DNA from: a virus | Length of the DNA stretch: 64,000 nt | Virus record (IMG/VR): IMGVR_UViG_3300025098_000018 | Location: 51,536-115,535 of that record | Direction: 5' to 3' (one strand) | Shown: one piece after another, positions 1 to 8,093 of the stretch | Layout of the letters: each line of letters opens with the position of its first letter | Position numbering within the stretch: position 1 is the stretch's first letter | Position numbers and translations under genes: made by a program | Notes under the pieces: generated by a model | Told to the model about the DNA's origin: nothing | The model's input: the letters and a program-made list of their open reading frames with translations, nothing else | Database searches by the model: none

Positions 1-1
1 T

Positions 2-226
2 ATTTCTTATTACAAAAAAGAGTATCCAGATCAGTGGGAAGATCAAGGCGTTAGAAAGCTAATGCCTTTAACACCACAGACGTCTGATGATACTTCACAG
101 TTTTCTGCTATGGACCATATGGGGTATATGTGGCCAGAAAGCCCTTTAAGCAAAACTTATAGAAAAGACAACGCTAATATTATTGAACTTCTAAAAGAAA
201 AACATTTATTAGTTTTAGATATATAA
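2..226 (+). CDS. 3' end of an unidentified plus-strand gene (partial)
   Basis: The last 74 codons of a gene that begins outside the window; the frame is open from base 2 to a TAA at 224-226. The visible C-terminus is polar and aromatic (it contains DHMGYMWPESPLSKTYR) and ends in a short charged helix with LLKEKHLLVLDI. I do not recognise the family and there is no membrane segment. It converges on the DNA polymerase gene on the other strand, so two opposing transcription units end between about 226 and 313. It is one of only two plus-strand genes in the window. Confidence 0.7.
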   Translation: MSYYKKEYPDQWEDQGVRKLMPLTPQTSDDTSQFSAMDHMGYMWPESPLSKTYRKDNANIIELLKEKHLLVLDI

Positions 227-298
227 AAAGTGCATTTAAAATATAATTAAAACAGTAGACAGAAGAATGTATATATGAAAATAATAATTGGAAGACTA

Positions 299-314
299 AA
301 ATAAACTTTTATTT
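299..314. terminator. Weak A/T hairpin between converging genes
   Basis: AAATAA, a 4-base loop, then TTATTT. It overlaps the stop codon of the polymerase gene and could end transcription from either side. It contains no G-C pairs, so the call is weak. Nothing else is visible in the 227-312 gap. Confidence 0.25.
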
Positions 315-3300
315 AATCAAAAGCATTAATCTTTTTAAGCTTGCCTAAATTAGTAGACATACCCCAACCAGCATCATTCTTTACGTCTACAAGCCATGTA
401 CTAAATTCAACTCCTTCTTCAATGCTTCCCCACACACGTAGCCAGCCACTACGATTATCTGAGTCAACGCACTTCCAGCGCATAAAAGCCTTACCATTCT
501 TTGTTGTCTTATGTATTACCTCAGTAACTGTAAACCAGCCAATTCCTCTTTCACCTTGTGGTATATCAAATACGCTGTTAATTTGTTTCTGTTTTAATCG
601 ATTTATTAATTTAGGTGGAAATAGGAGGTCATCACTTGCATCATTGCTGAGATTGAAATAATTCTTTATTTTTTCTGATCTGCACCAGTCACTAATAACT
701 TTATATCTAGTAATTAAATGATCTACAATAGGGACAATTGTTTCTTCGTTCTTTTTTGCTCTTTTTACTGCAGTTTTTGTCATTCCCCAATAACCTTTCT
801 TTAAAATAGCATAATTATCGAGGATCAAATCATGGAGTTGTTTATGATTATCAAGTGTATTATCTTTAAACTCATCAAGAGACTTAAATGCTTCCATCTT
901 CGCTAGCGATGAAAAAGCTGTTTTGTTTAGCTTTGAATGTTTCCATGCACCTTCTGTATCATAAAATAAATTATTTAAATTTTTGTATGGTCTATTTGCA
1001 AATACTTCTTCAACAGCTTTGTCTCCTACTCCTTTAAGAGAAGTCAAAGGCGGCACAAAGGCTTTCAACACATCAGAATATTCCCATTCTAGACCTGAGT
1101 GATTTATATCGATTGCAGCAATCTCGTAACCAAAAGATTTAATCTCTGAAATTGCTTTTGACATGCCTTTAGGATTACCATTTTCAGATTGCAATATCGC
1201 AGCAAGCCACTCAGTCTCATAATGAGTATGCAACCAAGCAGCATAATATGACCCGATAGCATATGCAATAGCATGGGATTTGTTAAAGCCGTAAACAGCA
1301 AAATTTTCTATGTCTGCCCATAACTTAGATGATACTGATTCTGGAACATCGTTTAGCTCTTTAGCACCTTTAATAAACTTATCTCTAGCAATTGCCTTTT
1401 CTGAGCCTTTAGAATGTAGAGTATCTAAAGACTTCTTTACCAAAGTCTTTCTAAGCTTGTCAGCTTCGCCAGGATCAAATCCGCTTAGCTCTTGTGCTAA
1501 AAGCATAAACTGCTCTTGAAACACTACATAGTTAAATGTTGGGCCAAGTATCTTTTCAATAATAGGATGCTCATATTTTATATCACCTACGTTTCTCTTT
1601 GCTTTAACATATTTCTTATGTACATTTGCTTTAAGAGGTCCCGGACGGTAAATTGCAGTTAATGCTGCTAGTTCCTCAATTGAATCAGGCTCTGCCTCTT
1701 TTGCAAAGTTTCTTGCACCTACAGCTGTAAATTGGAAAACACCGCAAAAGTGACCGTCCTTATATACATGTTCCCAAACTTTTTTATCATCCTGTTTTAC
1801 AAACCTACAATTTAAATACTTATCAAAAAATGCTCGAGCATCTGAGAATGTTGGGTTAGGATTTCCTTGTTTTTTAAGAATTCTATATATACAGTTTTCT
1901 ACGTCCTTGAGCAGTGTTAAACCTAAAAAGTCAAACTTTAAAAATCCGTTATCTTCAAGATTTCTAAAGTTCATACCTTCTGTCCACGGAGTTTGTAGTT
2001 CACCACGAACACCAACAATAGGCATAGATTCAGCTAGTGAATCAGCATCTGCTATTATTACGCCTCCTGCATGTCTACCAATAGCTCTATTCTGCATAAA
2101 TAAAGTTTCAACATGCTCAGCAACTTCTGGGTATTCTGTCATAAACGAATTATACTCAGGAGAGTGTTTCATGCAATCTTCATGCTTAAGAACGAACACA
2201 GACTTTTCTTGATTCTTGTCCATTGCTTTTTGCATTACTTGATCTTGAAGAGGGCCAGTTACCTTATTTACTTCGTCAAATGGAATATCATAAAACTTTG
2301 CAATATCTTTTACTAGCGACTTAAGCTTAAGTGTGTTGAAGTTTGATACTGGAATAACAGCATCATCACCGTATAGCTCTTTAGCTGCATTGATGAGTTC
2401 ATCGCGATCACCAGCATCTGTGTCTATGTCTGGCCAAGAAACACGATGCCTACCTAAGAATCTGCTCCAAAGTAAGTTATAAGGAATAGGGTCAAGCTGA
2501 GTAATGCCTAATAGATAGTTAACCAAAGAACCTCCACCACTTCCTCGAGCAGGACCAAATAATGTCTTCGTTTCAGCCTTTTTAAAGATTTCATACATTG
2601 TAATGAAATAAGCTTCATGTCCTAAATACTTAATATCAGACAATTCATATTTAGCTCTATCTACATATTCTTTGTTAGTATGTAAACCTTCGCTGATTAA
2701 AGCGTTCTTGACTAAGTCTGATAGGTGTTTAAAAGGTGTTTTGTTAGGAATTGATATTGTTGGAAGCTTTGCACTTACATCTATCCAAGTATCTTCAAAA
2801 TCATTCCAGACAATGTCATGTGTTCTTTCTATTGACTCTTTAACTAGCTGCTCGTTACCTTTATAAAAATCGTGTTCTTTGTAACCTTCAAGAAACTCAT
2901 CCCACATCTGCTGAGCGTTTTTTGGATACAACTCACACTTAAGATCTTCAAATGCTGGAAGCGTTAGACCATCTTTCTTGCCTAACCATCCAAGCTTTTT
3001 ATATAACTCTCTTGCTTGCCATTTGTCATTGCTCGGGTAATGAGAGTCTGCTGTTGATATAAGTGGAATACCCGTTAGCTTATGATGCTCAATAAGATAG
3101 TCATTAACAACGTGTTGCTTATTAAGTTTGTTAAATTGTAGCTCTAACTTAAAGTTTTCAATACCAACAGCATCTGTAAATCTATCTGATAAGTTTTGCA
3201 GGTCTTTTTGGATTTCATCACGTGATTTGTCATGAGCTACACCACGAAGTATTCTATTACTGTATATGCCTCCTAAGCATGCTGTATTGACATGTAAACC

Positions 3301-3888
3301 TTCGCCGTGCTCTTTAAGCATTTTAAAGTCAATGCGCGGGTATCTATAAAAGCCGTCTTTGTATGATTTTTTTACAAGGGTAAATAGATTATTAAGACCC
3401 TTTCTATTTCTTGCTGTAACTACTAAGTGATAACGTCGCTTCCACTCATCTTTAAGTATATCAATCTTTTTAGATTCATCTTCATCCTCTATGACAAGAC
3501 CACCACTCTCATCATCAGCATCAATAATGATTTTTTCTTTACTCTTCTTTTCAGCTGCAGCAGCTGTTTTTGCATCTTTAATTGATTGCTTGTGATCTGC
3601 ATAGTCGCTAGTCCACTGATCTAGTGAAGGAACAAAATAGAATTCTACTCCGTATATTTGTCTAAACTTTCTGCCTGCTTTTTGCATTTTAACAGCATGC
3701 GAATGAGCATGTGCAAGACCATTACCATTACCATGATCTGTTAGTGCCCAAGCATCCATTCCTTGTGATTCAGAAAGAACAAAATCAATGTGATCTGCTG
3801 GATATCCTAGACCATCAAAAGTACTAAAAGTTGAGTGTGAATGAAGCGATACAAATCTATTTGGTGGTGTTATTAAATCAATAGACAA
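313..3888 (-). CDS. dnaE: DNA polymerase III alpha subunit (family C, DnaE-type)
   Basis: Replicative polymerase of 1191 residues, close to the length of bacterial DnaE. The N-terminal PHP domain keeps likely metal ligands: HSH at 16-18, DH at 51-52, E82, H153 and DSH at 281-283, so a PHP nuclease activity is possible. The palm carries the GPARGSGGGSLV block (445-456), PDIDTD with the catalytic Asp pair (486-491) and KFDFLGL with the third Asp (about 653). FNKSHAIAYA lies at 868-877 and a helix-hairpin-helix (LKGVGDKA) at about 951. An acidic insertion of about 40 residues follows residue 105. No DnaQ-type exonuclease domain is fused. The start is TTG at 3888, downstream of AAAGG; the first in-frame ATG would delete part of the PHP domain. 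A phage promoter lies just upstream. The phage also encodes a small family A polymerase. Confidence 0.95.
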   Translation of the reverse strand: MSIDLITPPNRFVSLHSHSTFSTFDGLGYPADHIDFVLSESQGMDAWALTDHGNGNGLAHAHSHAVKMQKAGRKFRQIYGVEFYFVPSLDQWTSDYADHKQSIKDAKTAAAAEKKSKEKIIIDADDESGGLVIEDEDESKKIDILKDEWKRRYHLVVTARNRKGLNNLFTLVKKSYKDGFYRYPRIDFKMLKEHGEGLHVNTACLGGIYSNRILRGVAHDKSRDEIQKDLQNLSDRFTDAVGIENFKLELQFNKLNKQHVVNDYLIEHHKLTGIPLISTADSHYPSNDKWQARELYKKLGWLGKKDGLTLPAFEDLKCELYPKNAQQMWDEFLEGYKEHDFYKGNEQLVKESIERTHDIVWNDFEDTWIDVSAKLPTISIPNKTPFKHLSDLVKNALISEGLHTNKEYVDRAKYELSDIKYLGHEAYFITMYEIFKKAETKTLFGPARGSGGGSLVNYLLGITQLDPIPYNLLWSRFLGRHRVSWPDIDTDAGDRDELINAAKELYGDDAVIPVSNFNTLKLKSLVKDIAKFYDIPFDEVNKVTGPLQDQVMQKAMDKNQEKSVFVLKHEDCMKHSPEYNSFMTEYPEVAEHVETLFMQNRAIGRHAGGVIIADADSLAESMPIVGVRGELQTPWTEGMNFRNLEDNGFLKFDFLGLTLLKDVENCIYRILKKQGNPNPTFSDARAFFDKYLNCRFVKQDDKKVWEHVYKDGHFCGVFQFTAVGARNFAKEAEPDSIEELAALTAIYRPGPLKANVHKKYVKAKRNVGDIKYEHPIIEKILGPTFNYVVFQEQFMLLAQELSGFDPGEADKLRKTLVKKSLDTLHSKGSEKAIARDKFIKGAKELNDVPESVSSKLWADIENFAVYGFNKSHAIAYAIGSYYAAWLHTHYETEWLAAILQSENGNPKGMSKAISEIKSFGYEIAAIDINHSGLEWEYSDVLKAFVPPLTSLKGVGDKAVEEVFANRPYKNLNNLFYDTEGAWKHSKLNKTAFSSLAKMEAFKSLDEFKDNTLDNHKQLHDLILDNYAILKKGYWGMTKTAVKRAKKNEETIVPIVDHLITRYKVISDWCRSEKIKNYFNLSNDASDDLLFPPKLINRLKQKQINSVFDIPQGERGIGWFTVTEVIHKTTKNGKAFMRWKCVDSDNRSGWLRVWGSIEEGVEFSTWLVDVKNDAGWGMSTNLGKLKKINAFD

Positions 3889-3914
3889 ATTATATACCTT
3901 TCTTGTTTTTATTT

Positions 3915-3944
3915 ATTATAATTAATTAATATTTAATTTACACG
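3915..3944 (-). promoter_or_regulatory. Phage-type promoter for dnaE (TGTAAA-N16-TATAAT)
   Basis: On the minus strand: CGTGTAAA (3944-3937), a 16-base spacer and TATAAT (3920-3915). The predicted start site near 3908 leaves a leader of about 20 bases before the TTG start. The same motif with the same spacing recurs at 11661, 14659, 16936, 24963, 27030 and 61744. Confidence 0.75.
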
Positions 3945-3963
3945 TATTAATATTACTAAGGAT

Positions 3964-3971
3964 CATAAATA
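3964..3971 (+). promoter_or_regulatory. Possible T4-like late promoter for the 552-residue gene
   Basis: CATAAATA matches 7 of 8 bases of the T4 late promoter octamer TATAAATA. It would start transcription near 3978, about 30 bases before the GTG start at 4009. AT-rich sequence makes chance matches common. Confidence 0.3.
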
Positions 3972-4008
3972 AGCATGCTAAATAGAAAAGATATAAAAAG
4001 GGTTTTAA

Positions 4009-5667
4009 GTGAAAACTACACAGTTATTAAATGAATGGAAGACTTTTCTTCTTAACGAGCACAAGATAATTTCTCGAGATGAATTAATTCAAACATTACA
4101 GAAAAAAGAAAGATCTGAAAGGGAAATTAAGTATTTTATAGAATTTTGGAATAGTAATAGATTTATCACAAAATATACACAAGTCATTCAAAATGAAATA
4201 AATACAACTCAAGAGCCCGTTAAAGAAATATTAGATGTTTGCAAGCTTCATTATAAAAAAATCTATCAATCAGTAGGGCCAAAGATTAAAGATCAAATAG
4301 GTAGTGGCAATATTTCTATTGATGAACTTAGAAAACAAATAGATGCTAAGTCCAGTTTTAATAAAAATGAAGTTAGGCAACAATGCAGATATCAGAGTGG
4401 TAAGCCTATAATTGGGAGTTATCAAGACTTTGACGTTGTGTATAGTGGTCGTGACTGGATTGTGATTGAACCTAAAACAATACAGGGTTCAATAGCATGG
4501 ACACATGGAAAACCTGACGGTTCGGAAGAGACTGACCCGAAAAGAAGAAGTGGTTGGTGCACTGGAGTCTCTACAGGGAATAACATGTTTCCAAATTACG
4601 CAGGTAATTTGCACATGTTTTATGTTATAAGAACAGACTATGATAATGACAAGTCTGTGAATAGAAGACTTTGTTTGTCATATACTGTGTATGAAGGTGA
4701 AGCCATATTAGAAGAAAAAGGTGGATCGACAGTTGATGCTAAAAATCAATCTATAGACTCAACAACAATAAACGATATAGTTAACAAAGACATATTAGAC
4801 TTGATTGTAAATAGAGTAAGTACCAGAAAAGAAACGTCATTTGCTGAGATGTATTCAAAAGCTACCTTAAGCCAAATCTTAAGAATAGAAAAACAAATGA
4901 ATGCACAAGGACTTGGAGACGACACAATAAATCAAGAAATGTCAAGCTATTTAAAATACACAAATGACAAAAAAGTAGTTGAGCATATAATGAGAAGTTA
5001 TAAAGAAGAACTAGTTTACAATGATTTAATATATGATGATGCTCCGCTTCCTTTTAGTTTTCTTGAAAGAAATGACATACTTAATAAATCTGATTTTAAT
5101 GTCGCGATTGATGAATTAAGTAAAATGTATAAAAATAAAGAGTATATAAACGATTTTTTCTGTATATTAATTGCTTTTTGTGTTGAACACAAAAACTTTA
5201 ATCTAATAGGGCCTAATTTTAAAGATGAAATGATAGATTACTTTATAGAAAACCCTACAGAAGATAGTCAGTATATTGACGAACTAATACTTTCCAACAA
5301 CGTGTCTAAAGGATTAGAAGATATGATCTGGGGGAGCGAGGCCATTGAAATATACAGACACGAGTCATTAAATTTAAACGATGTAGTAAAAATACTTACA
5401 GTTCTTTCTAAAATGAAAACTTTGTATCTGCAAGGGGAAATTAACGTTATTTCTGCGAATTCTCACAGTTCAATACTTCAGTGTATATTACAACAATTTG
5501 ACTTCTCAAAATATAAAGATCAAAAAGAGTATAGTCAAATAAAAGAAATTCTTAAGACAATATATTCAAAACAGGATCACCGCGGTAAGTCTTATTTTAG
5601 AGATCATGTTTATCTTTTTGAAAACAAATCAGGCTTAGTAGAGTATATTAAATTGATGCTTTCTTAA
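4009..5667 (+). CDS. Unidentified 552-residue protein with N-terminal LLNEWKTFLLNE peptide and WCT motif
   Basis: The only complete plus-strand gene. It starts at GTG 4009, 6 bases after AAGGG. I do not recognise a functional family. The N-terminus (MKTTQLLNEWKTFLLNE) resembles, in length and Glu/aromatic pattern, the capsid-targeting peptides of T4 internal head proteins (MKTYQEF type); that comparison is from memory and is inference. Around residues 145-207 there is a conserved-looking block: GRDWIVIEPKT, RRSGWCTG with W183-C184, then FPNYAGNLHMFYVI. The C-terminal half is charged and mainly helical, with no membrane segment. Its opposite orientation and own late-like promoter suggest a separately controlled gene. 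It overlaps the end of the next minus-strand gene by 20 bases. Confidence 0.8.
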   Translation: MKTTQLLNEWKTFLLNEHKIISRDELIQTLQKKERSEREIKYFIEFWNSNRFITKYTQVIQNEINTTQEPVKEILDVCKLHYKKIYQSVGPKIKDQIGSGNISIDELRKQIDAKSSFNKNEVRQQCRYQSGKPIIGSYQDFDVVYSGRDWIVIEPKTIQGSIAWTHGKPDGSEETDPKRRSGWCTGVSTGNNMFPNYAGNLHMFYVIRTDYDNDKSVNRRLCLSYTVYEGEAILEEKGGSTVDAKNQSIDSTTINDIVNKDILDLIVNRVSTRKETSFAEMYSKATLSQILRIEKQMNAQGLGDDTINQEMSSYLKYTNDKKVVEHIMRSYKEELVYNDLIYDDAPLPFSFLERNDILNKSDFNVAIDELSKMYKNKEYINDFFCILIAFCVEHKNFNLIGPNFKDEMIDYFIENPTEDSQYIDELILSNNVSKGLEDMIWGSEAIEIYRHESLNLNDVVKILTVLSKMKTLYLQGEINVISANSHSSILQCILQQFDFSKYKDQKEYSQIKEILKTIYSKQDHRGKSYFRDHVYLFENKSGLVEYIKLMLS

Positions 5668-5878
5668 CCCAAAGACCTTCATTGTTTTCCAAGTCTATTG
5701 TTTCTTTAGATGTTCCATTTAAATAGACGATTAAACCTTTTGTAAAATAGTGATCTTGTATAATTTCTACAACTAAACAATTGTTTTTTATTTTTTTTCC
5801 GTAATAAAAAATATCGATCATGTCACCTTTGTTTAGTTGAGAAACAAATCTTATTTCTTCTTTATGACTATTCAACAT
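5648..5878 (-). CDS. Small SH3-like protein
   Basis: 76 residues, function unknown. The sequence has a beta-barrel pattern: a KGDMIDIFYYGKK strand/turn, then CLVVEIIQDH, then GLIVYLNG. The GD(M/L)I...VLEI pattern recurs in the proteins at 9086-9370 and 9367-9567, suggesting a paralogous SH3-like family; this is inference from pattern only. The start codon overlaps the end of the upstream vWA gene (5868-5878), consistent with translational coupling. The stop overlaps the convergent plus-strand gene. Confidence 0.7.
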   Translation of the reverse strand: MLNSHKEEIRFVSQLNKGDMIDIFYYGKKIKNNCLVVEIIQDHYFTKGLIVYLNGTSKETIDLENNEGLWVKKASI

Positions 5879-7067
5879 ATAACTTTGGCTTTCCCCATCT
5901 TAAAGTTATATTTGCATTGTTACCTAACATTTCAGTACAGATATTAAAAGGTTCTACGTCATAAAACTTTATAATCTTGTATACACTATCATATAAATAG
6001 TCAATATCTTTTTCTAATATTTCTAGATTGTTAAAAACATTTAGTCCTTCTCCTCCAATAACCGGTCCAATCCTGCACATTATTTCTTTTATAATAGCAT
6101 TAAATGCTGCAGTTACTTGATTTGCGTTAACAACAAAAGAAAAATCGTTAGAAGCTGAGCTAAGTGTGTTCCCACTTATAGAGCGAAGTGCTTCAGTATT
6201 CGCATTGTCTACACCAAGGGTGTAAATCGTAGTGCAAGGGTTAGAATTAGTTGTATAAATACAATTTTCATCACTAATATTCATTATATTGTTTTGGACA
6301 AGAGACTGAGATGAATTTATACCTTCGTTTGGAGAGCCATCTGATATTAAGAGTATATAATACGCTTCATAATTAGTGCTTGATATTTGTTGCAAAGCTT
6401 TATTTAAAGGCTTTATGAAATTAGTACCTCCATTTGGATTATTATTGTTGACAATTGACGCTGCTGTATTATCGTGTTGAATACTTTTACCAATTTCTGT
6501 TGATGATATAATATCGCTATTATAAAGAATAACAGAGTAACTTAGATTAAAGTTCGAACTTATAAATTGATTAACTGTGTTTTTTAACTGTTGTATTCTA
6601 TTACCGCTCATTGAGCCGCTGTAGTCTAGCAAAAGTATTACTGCAGCATCAATTAAGTCAACGTTATGCTCTTCTTCATTTATATGAACATCGACAGACT
6701 TTGTAACGTTTCGTATTCCTGGATTATATGTAGAAGAAACTTTTATTACTCTTTTACATTCGTTTAAATTATTGCAAACTAATCCTTCATCTATACATTG
6801 CATTTGACCGTTAATGTTAACTATTTCAAGGTGACTAACACATTCATCAAAAAATCTTGCATGACATATATTTTCAGTGTCATTAGTCTTTAAAATATTT
6901 AATCCTGCATACATTGCACATGCATCAAGCGATTGCTTTTCTTTTGCTACATTAATAGCAATTCTTGCTATCATTATAATCTTATATGATAAGACTGCTA
7001 GTACAGCTGCTAATAACAATGTGACAGCAGAAGCAAAGCCTTTTTCATTACGAAGTTTTTTTTGCAT
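5868..7067 (-). CDS. TadG-like protein with von Willebrand factor A domain
   Basis: 399 residues from ATG 7067, preferred because AAGGA lies about 11 bases upstream; ATGs at 7097 and 7088 lack a ribosome binding site. Residues 8-40 (EKGFASAVTLLLAAVLAV...) resemble a Tad pilus pseudopilin: a charged start, one membrane segment, then a Gln/Ala-rich helix ending DACAMYAG. The vWA domain has a complete MIDAS: DYSGS (148-152), GGTNF (about 213) and ISDGS (241-245). Several paired Cys in residues 60-110 fit an extracytoplasmic location. In bacteria TadG-type proteins belong to Flp/Tad pilus systems. In a phage it could alter the host envelope, mediate adhesion or be captured cargo. Its neighbours are small unknown proteins, so context gives no further help. 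Confidence 0.75.
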   Translation of the reverse strand: MQKKLRNEKGFASAVTLLLAAVLAVLSYKIIMIARIAINVAKEKQSLDACAMYAGLNILKTNDTENICHARFFDECVSHLEIVNINGQMQCIDEGLVCNNLNECKRVIKVSSTYNPGIRNVTKSVDVHINEEEHNVDLIDAAVILLLDYSGSMSGNRIQQLKNTVNQFISSNFNLSYSVILYNSDIISSTEIGKSIQHDNTAASIVNNNNPNGGTNFIKPLNKALQQISSTNYEAYYILLISDGSPNEGINSSQSLVQNNIMNISDENCIYTTNSNPCTTIYTLGVDNANTEALRSISGNTLSSASNDFSFVVNANQVTAAFNAIIKEIMCRIGPVIGGEGLNVFNNLEILEKDIDYLYDSVYKIIKFYDVEPFNICTEMLGNNANITLRWGKPKLYVE

Positions 7068-7266
7068 ATAACACAATGTCCTTGTCATATAAATCAAACA
7101 TGGATATTTTACCTTCAGTTAAAAAAGTAACTTTGCTATTTTTTATTTTTAAAAGCAAACAAGCAGTTGCTTCAAGCTTAAACTTATAATTACTGTAACT
7201 AAACCTTAAATTGTAAAGTTCTCCAATGCAATTTTTATTTAATACTAACTTTGCTTTCTCATACAT
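7048..7266 (-). CDS. Unidentified 72-residue protein
   Basis: Not recognised. It is beta-rich by appearance (FKLEATACLLLKIKNSKVTFL, then KDIVLYAKK) and might be another small barrel like its neighbours. It starts 8 bases inside the end of the zinc-finger nuclease gene and runs about 20 bases into the start of the vWA gene, so all three are probably translated from one message. No membrane segment or Cys motif is present. Confidence 0.6.
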   Translation of the reverse strand: MYEKAKLVLNKNCIGELYNLRFSYSNYKFKLEATACLLLKIKNSKVTFLTEGKISMFDLYDKDIVLYAKKTS

Positions 7267-8038
7267 TCTGTTGTTTCTTTTTTAAATATATCAAGTGTTT
7301 TGTTCCTAAGTAGTTTTTGTTTTCTATGTTATCAACTAACCAGTAGTGACCACTTTGTTTTATCTGAGTATAAAATTCGTGCATTAAAAGAACATCTATG
7401 TTTAGACCATTTTCTTTTAATAAATCAGCTGCAAGAAGATTTGAGTTAAATTTTCTATCTCTTCTAATTGCTTTTAGTTCTACATATCTATCTTCGTCTG
7501 GATGGTAGAAGTCTGGTGTATATTGTTTATCTCTTCCTTCATACTTAACAGTAAACGTTTTATGTTCATATACATAAGGTTTTTTTGTTGCTTCACACCA
7601 CCTAGCATAATCAGCCTCTAGTGATGATTTAAAAAAATAGTTGTTAGGTAAGTCATATCTAAATCCCATCCTTCCGTTAGAAGGTATTTCATGAAATCCA
7701 CTGCTTTGTGCTGTGTATTGACATGTTTTTGAACAATATTTTGTTGCTTCACCAATTGGCTTTTGATAATTTTTACCACAAAAGTCACAGCTTAAATCAA
7801 TTCTAGGCTTTTTGTTAACTTTAATGTAACAGTCTCTAGAACAATATTTCTTTCCTTTTTTTACAACAAATTCTTTTTTACAACATAAACAATTAGCTTT
7901 TGTGTTATGTATAGTTGAGCTCTCATCTTTGCAAGATCTGCTGCAAAACTTTGACCTTCCTGCTTTAGAAGGTGGCAAATGGTAATTATTACCACAATTT
8001 TTGCATGTCAATTCTATTTTATTTGTTTTTCTAGCCAT
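7259..8038 (-). CDS. Zinc-finger PD-(D/E)XK nuclease, possible homing endonuclease
   Basis: 259 residues. The N-terminal half has three CxxC...CxxxC knuckles: C12/C15/C32/C36, C50/C53/C66/C70 and C84/C87/C102/C106, typical of DNA-binding zinc ribbons in phage free-standing endonucleases. The C-terminal half has a PD-(D/E)XK nuclease core: E141 in LEADYARW, D176 in YTPDFYHP, and E187-x-K189 in YVELKA. Known families with this layout cut DNA; a role as homing endonuclease or recombination nuclease is inference. The start codon is ATG at 8038, with AGGAG upstream in the loop of a 9-bp inverted repeat that would bury the ATG, the kind of control described for T4 I-TevI. Confidence 0.75.
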   Translation of the reverse strand: MARKTNKIELTCKNCGNNYHLPPSKAGRSKFCSRSCKDESSTIHNTKANCLCCKKEFVVKKGKKYCSRDCYIKVNKKPRIDLSCDFCGKNYQKPIGEATKYCSKTCQYTAQSSGFHEIPSNGRMGFRYDLPNNYFFKSSLEADYARWCEATKKPYVYEHKTFTVKYEGRDKQYTPDFYHPDEDRYVELKAIRRDRKFNSNLLAADLLKENGLNIDVLLMHEFYTQIKQSGHYWLVDNIENKNYLGTKHLIYLKKKQQNV

Positions 8039-8076
8039 AAGTAATCTCCTGTTTTTAATTATGATGCTACTTATGG
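8035..8076 (-). promoter_or_regulatory. Hairpin over the start codon of the nuclease gene
   Basis: In the mRNA, CCATAAGTA (8076-8068) pairs perfectly with TACTTATGG (8043-8035) across a 24-base loop. The ATG start lies within the 3' arm and the AGGAG ribosome binding site lies in the loop close to the stem. Translation should be reduced whenever transcription begins upstream of the 5' arm. A shorter transcript starting in the loop would escape. Confidence 0.6.
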
Positions 8077-8093
8077 TTATTTGTTCAAATAAT

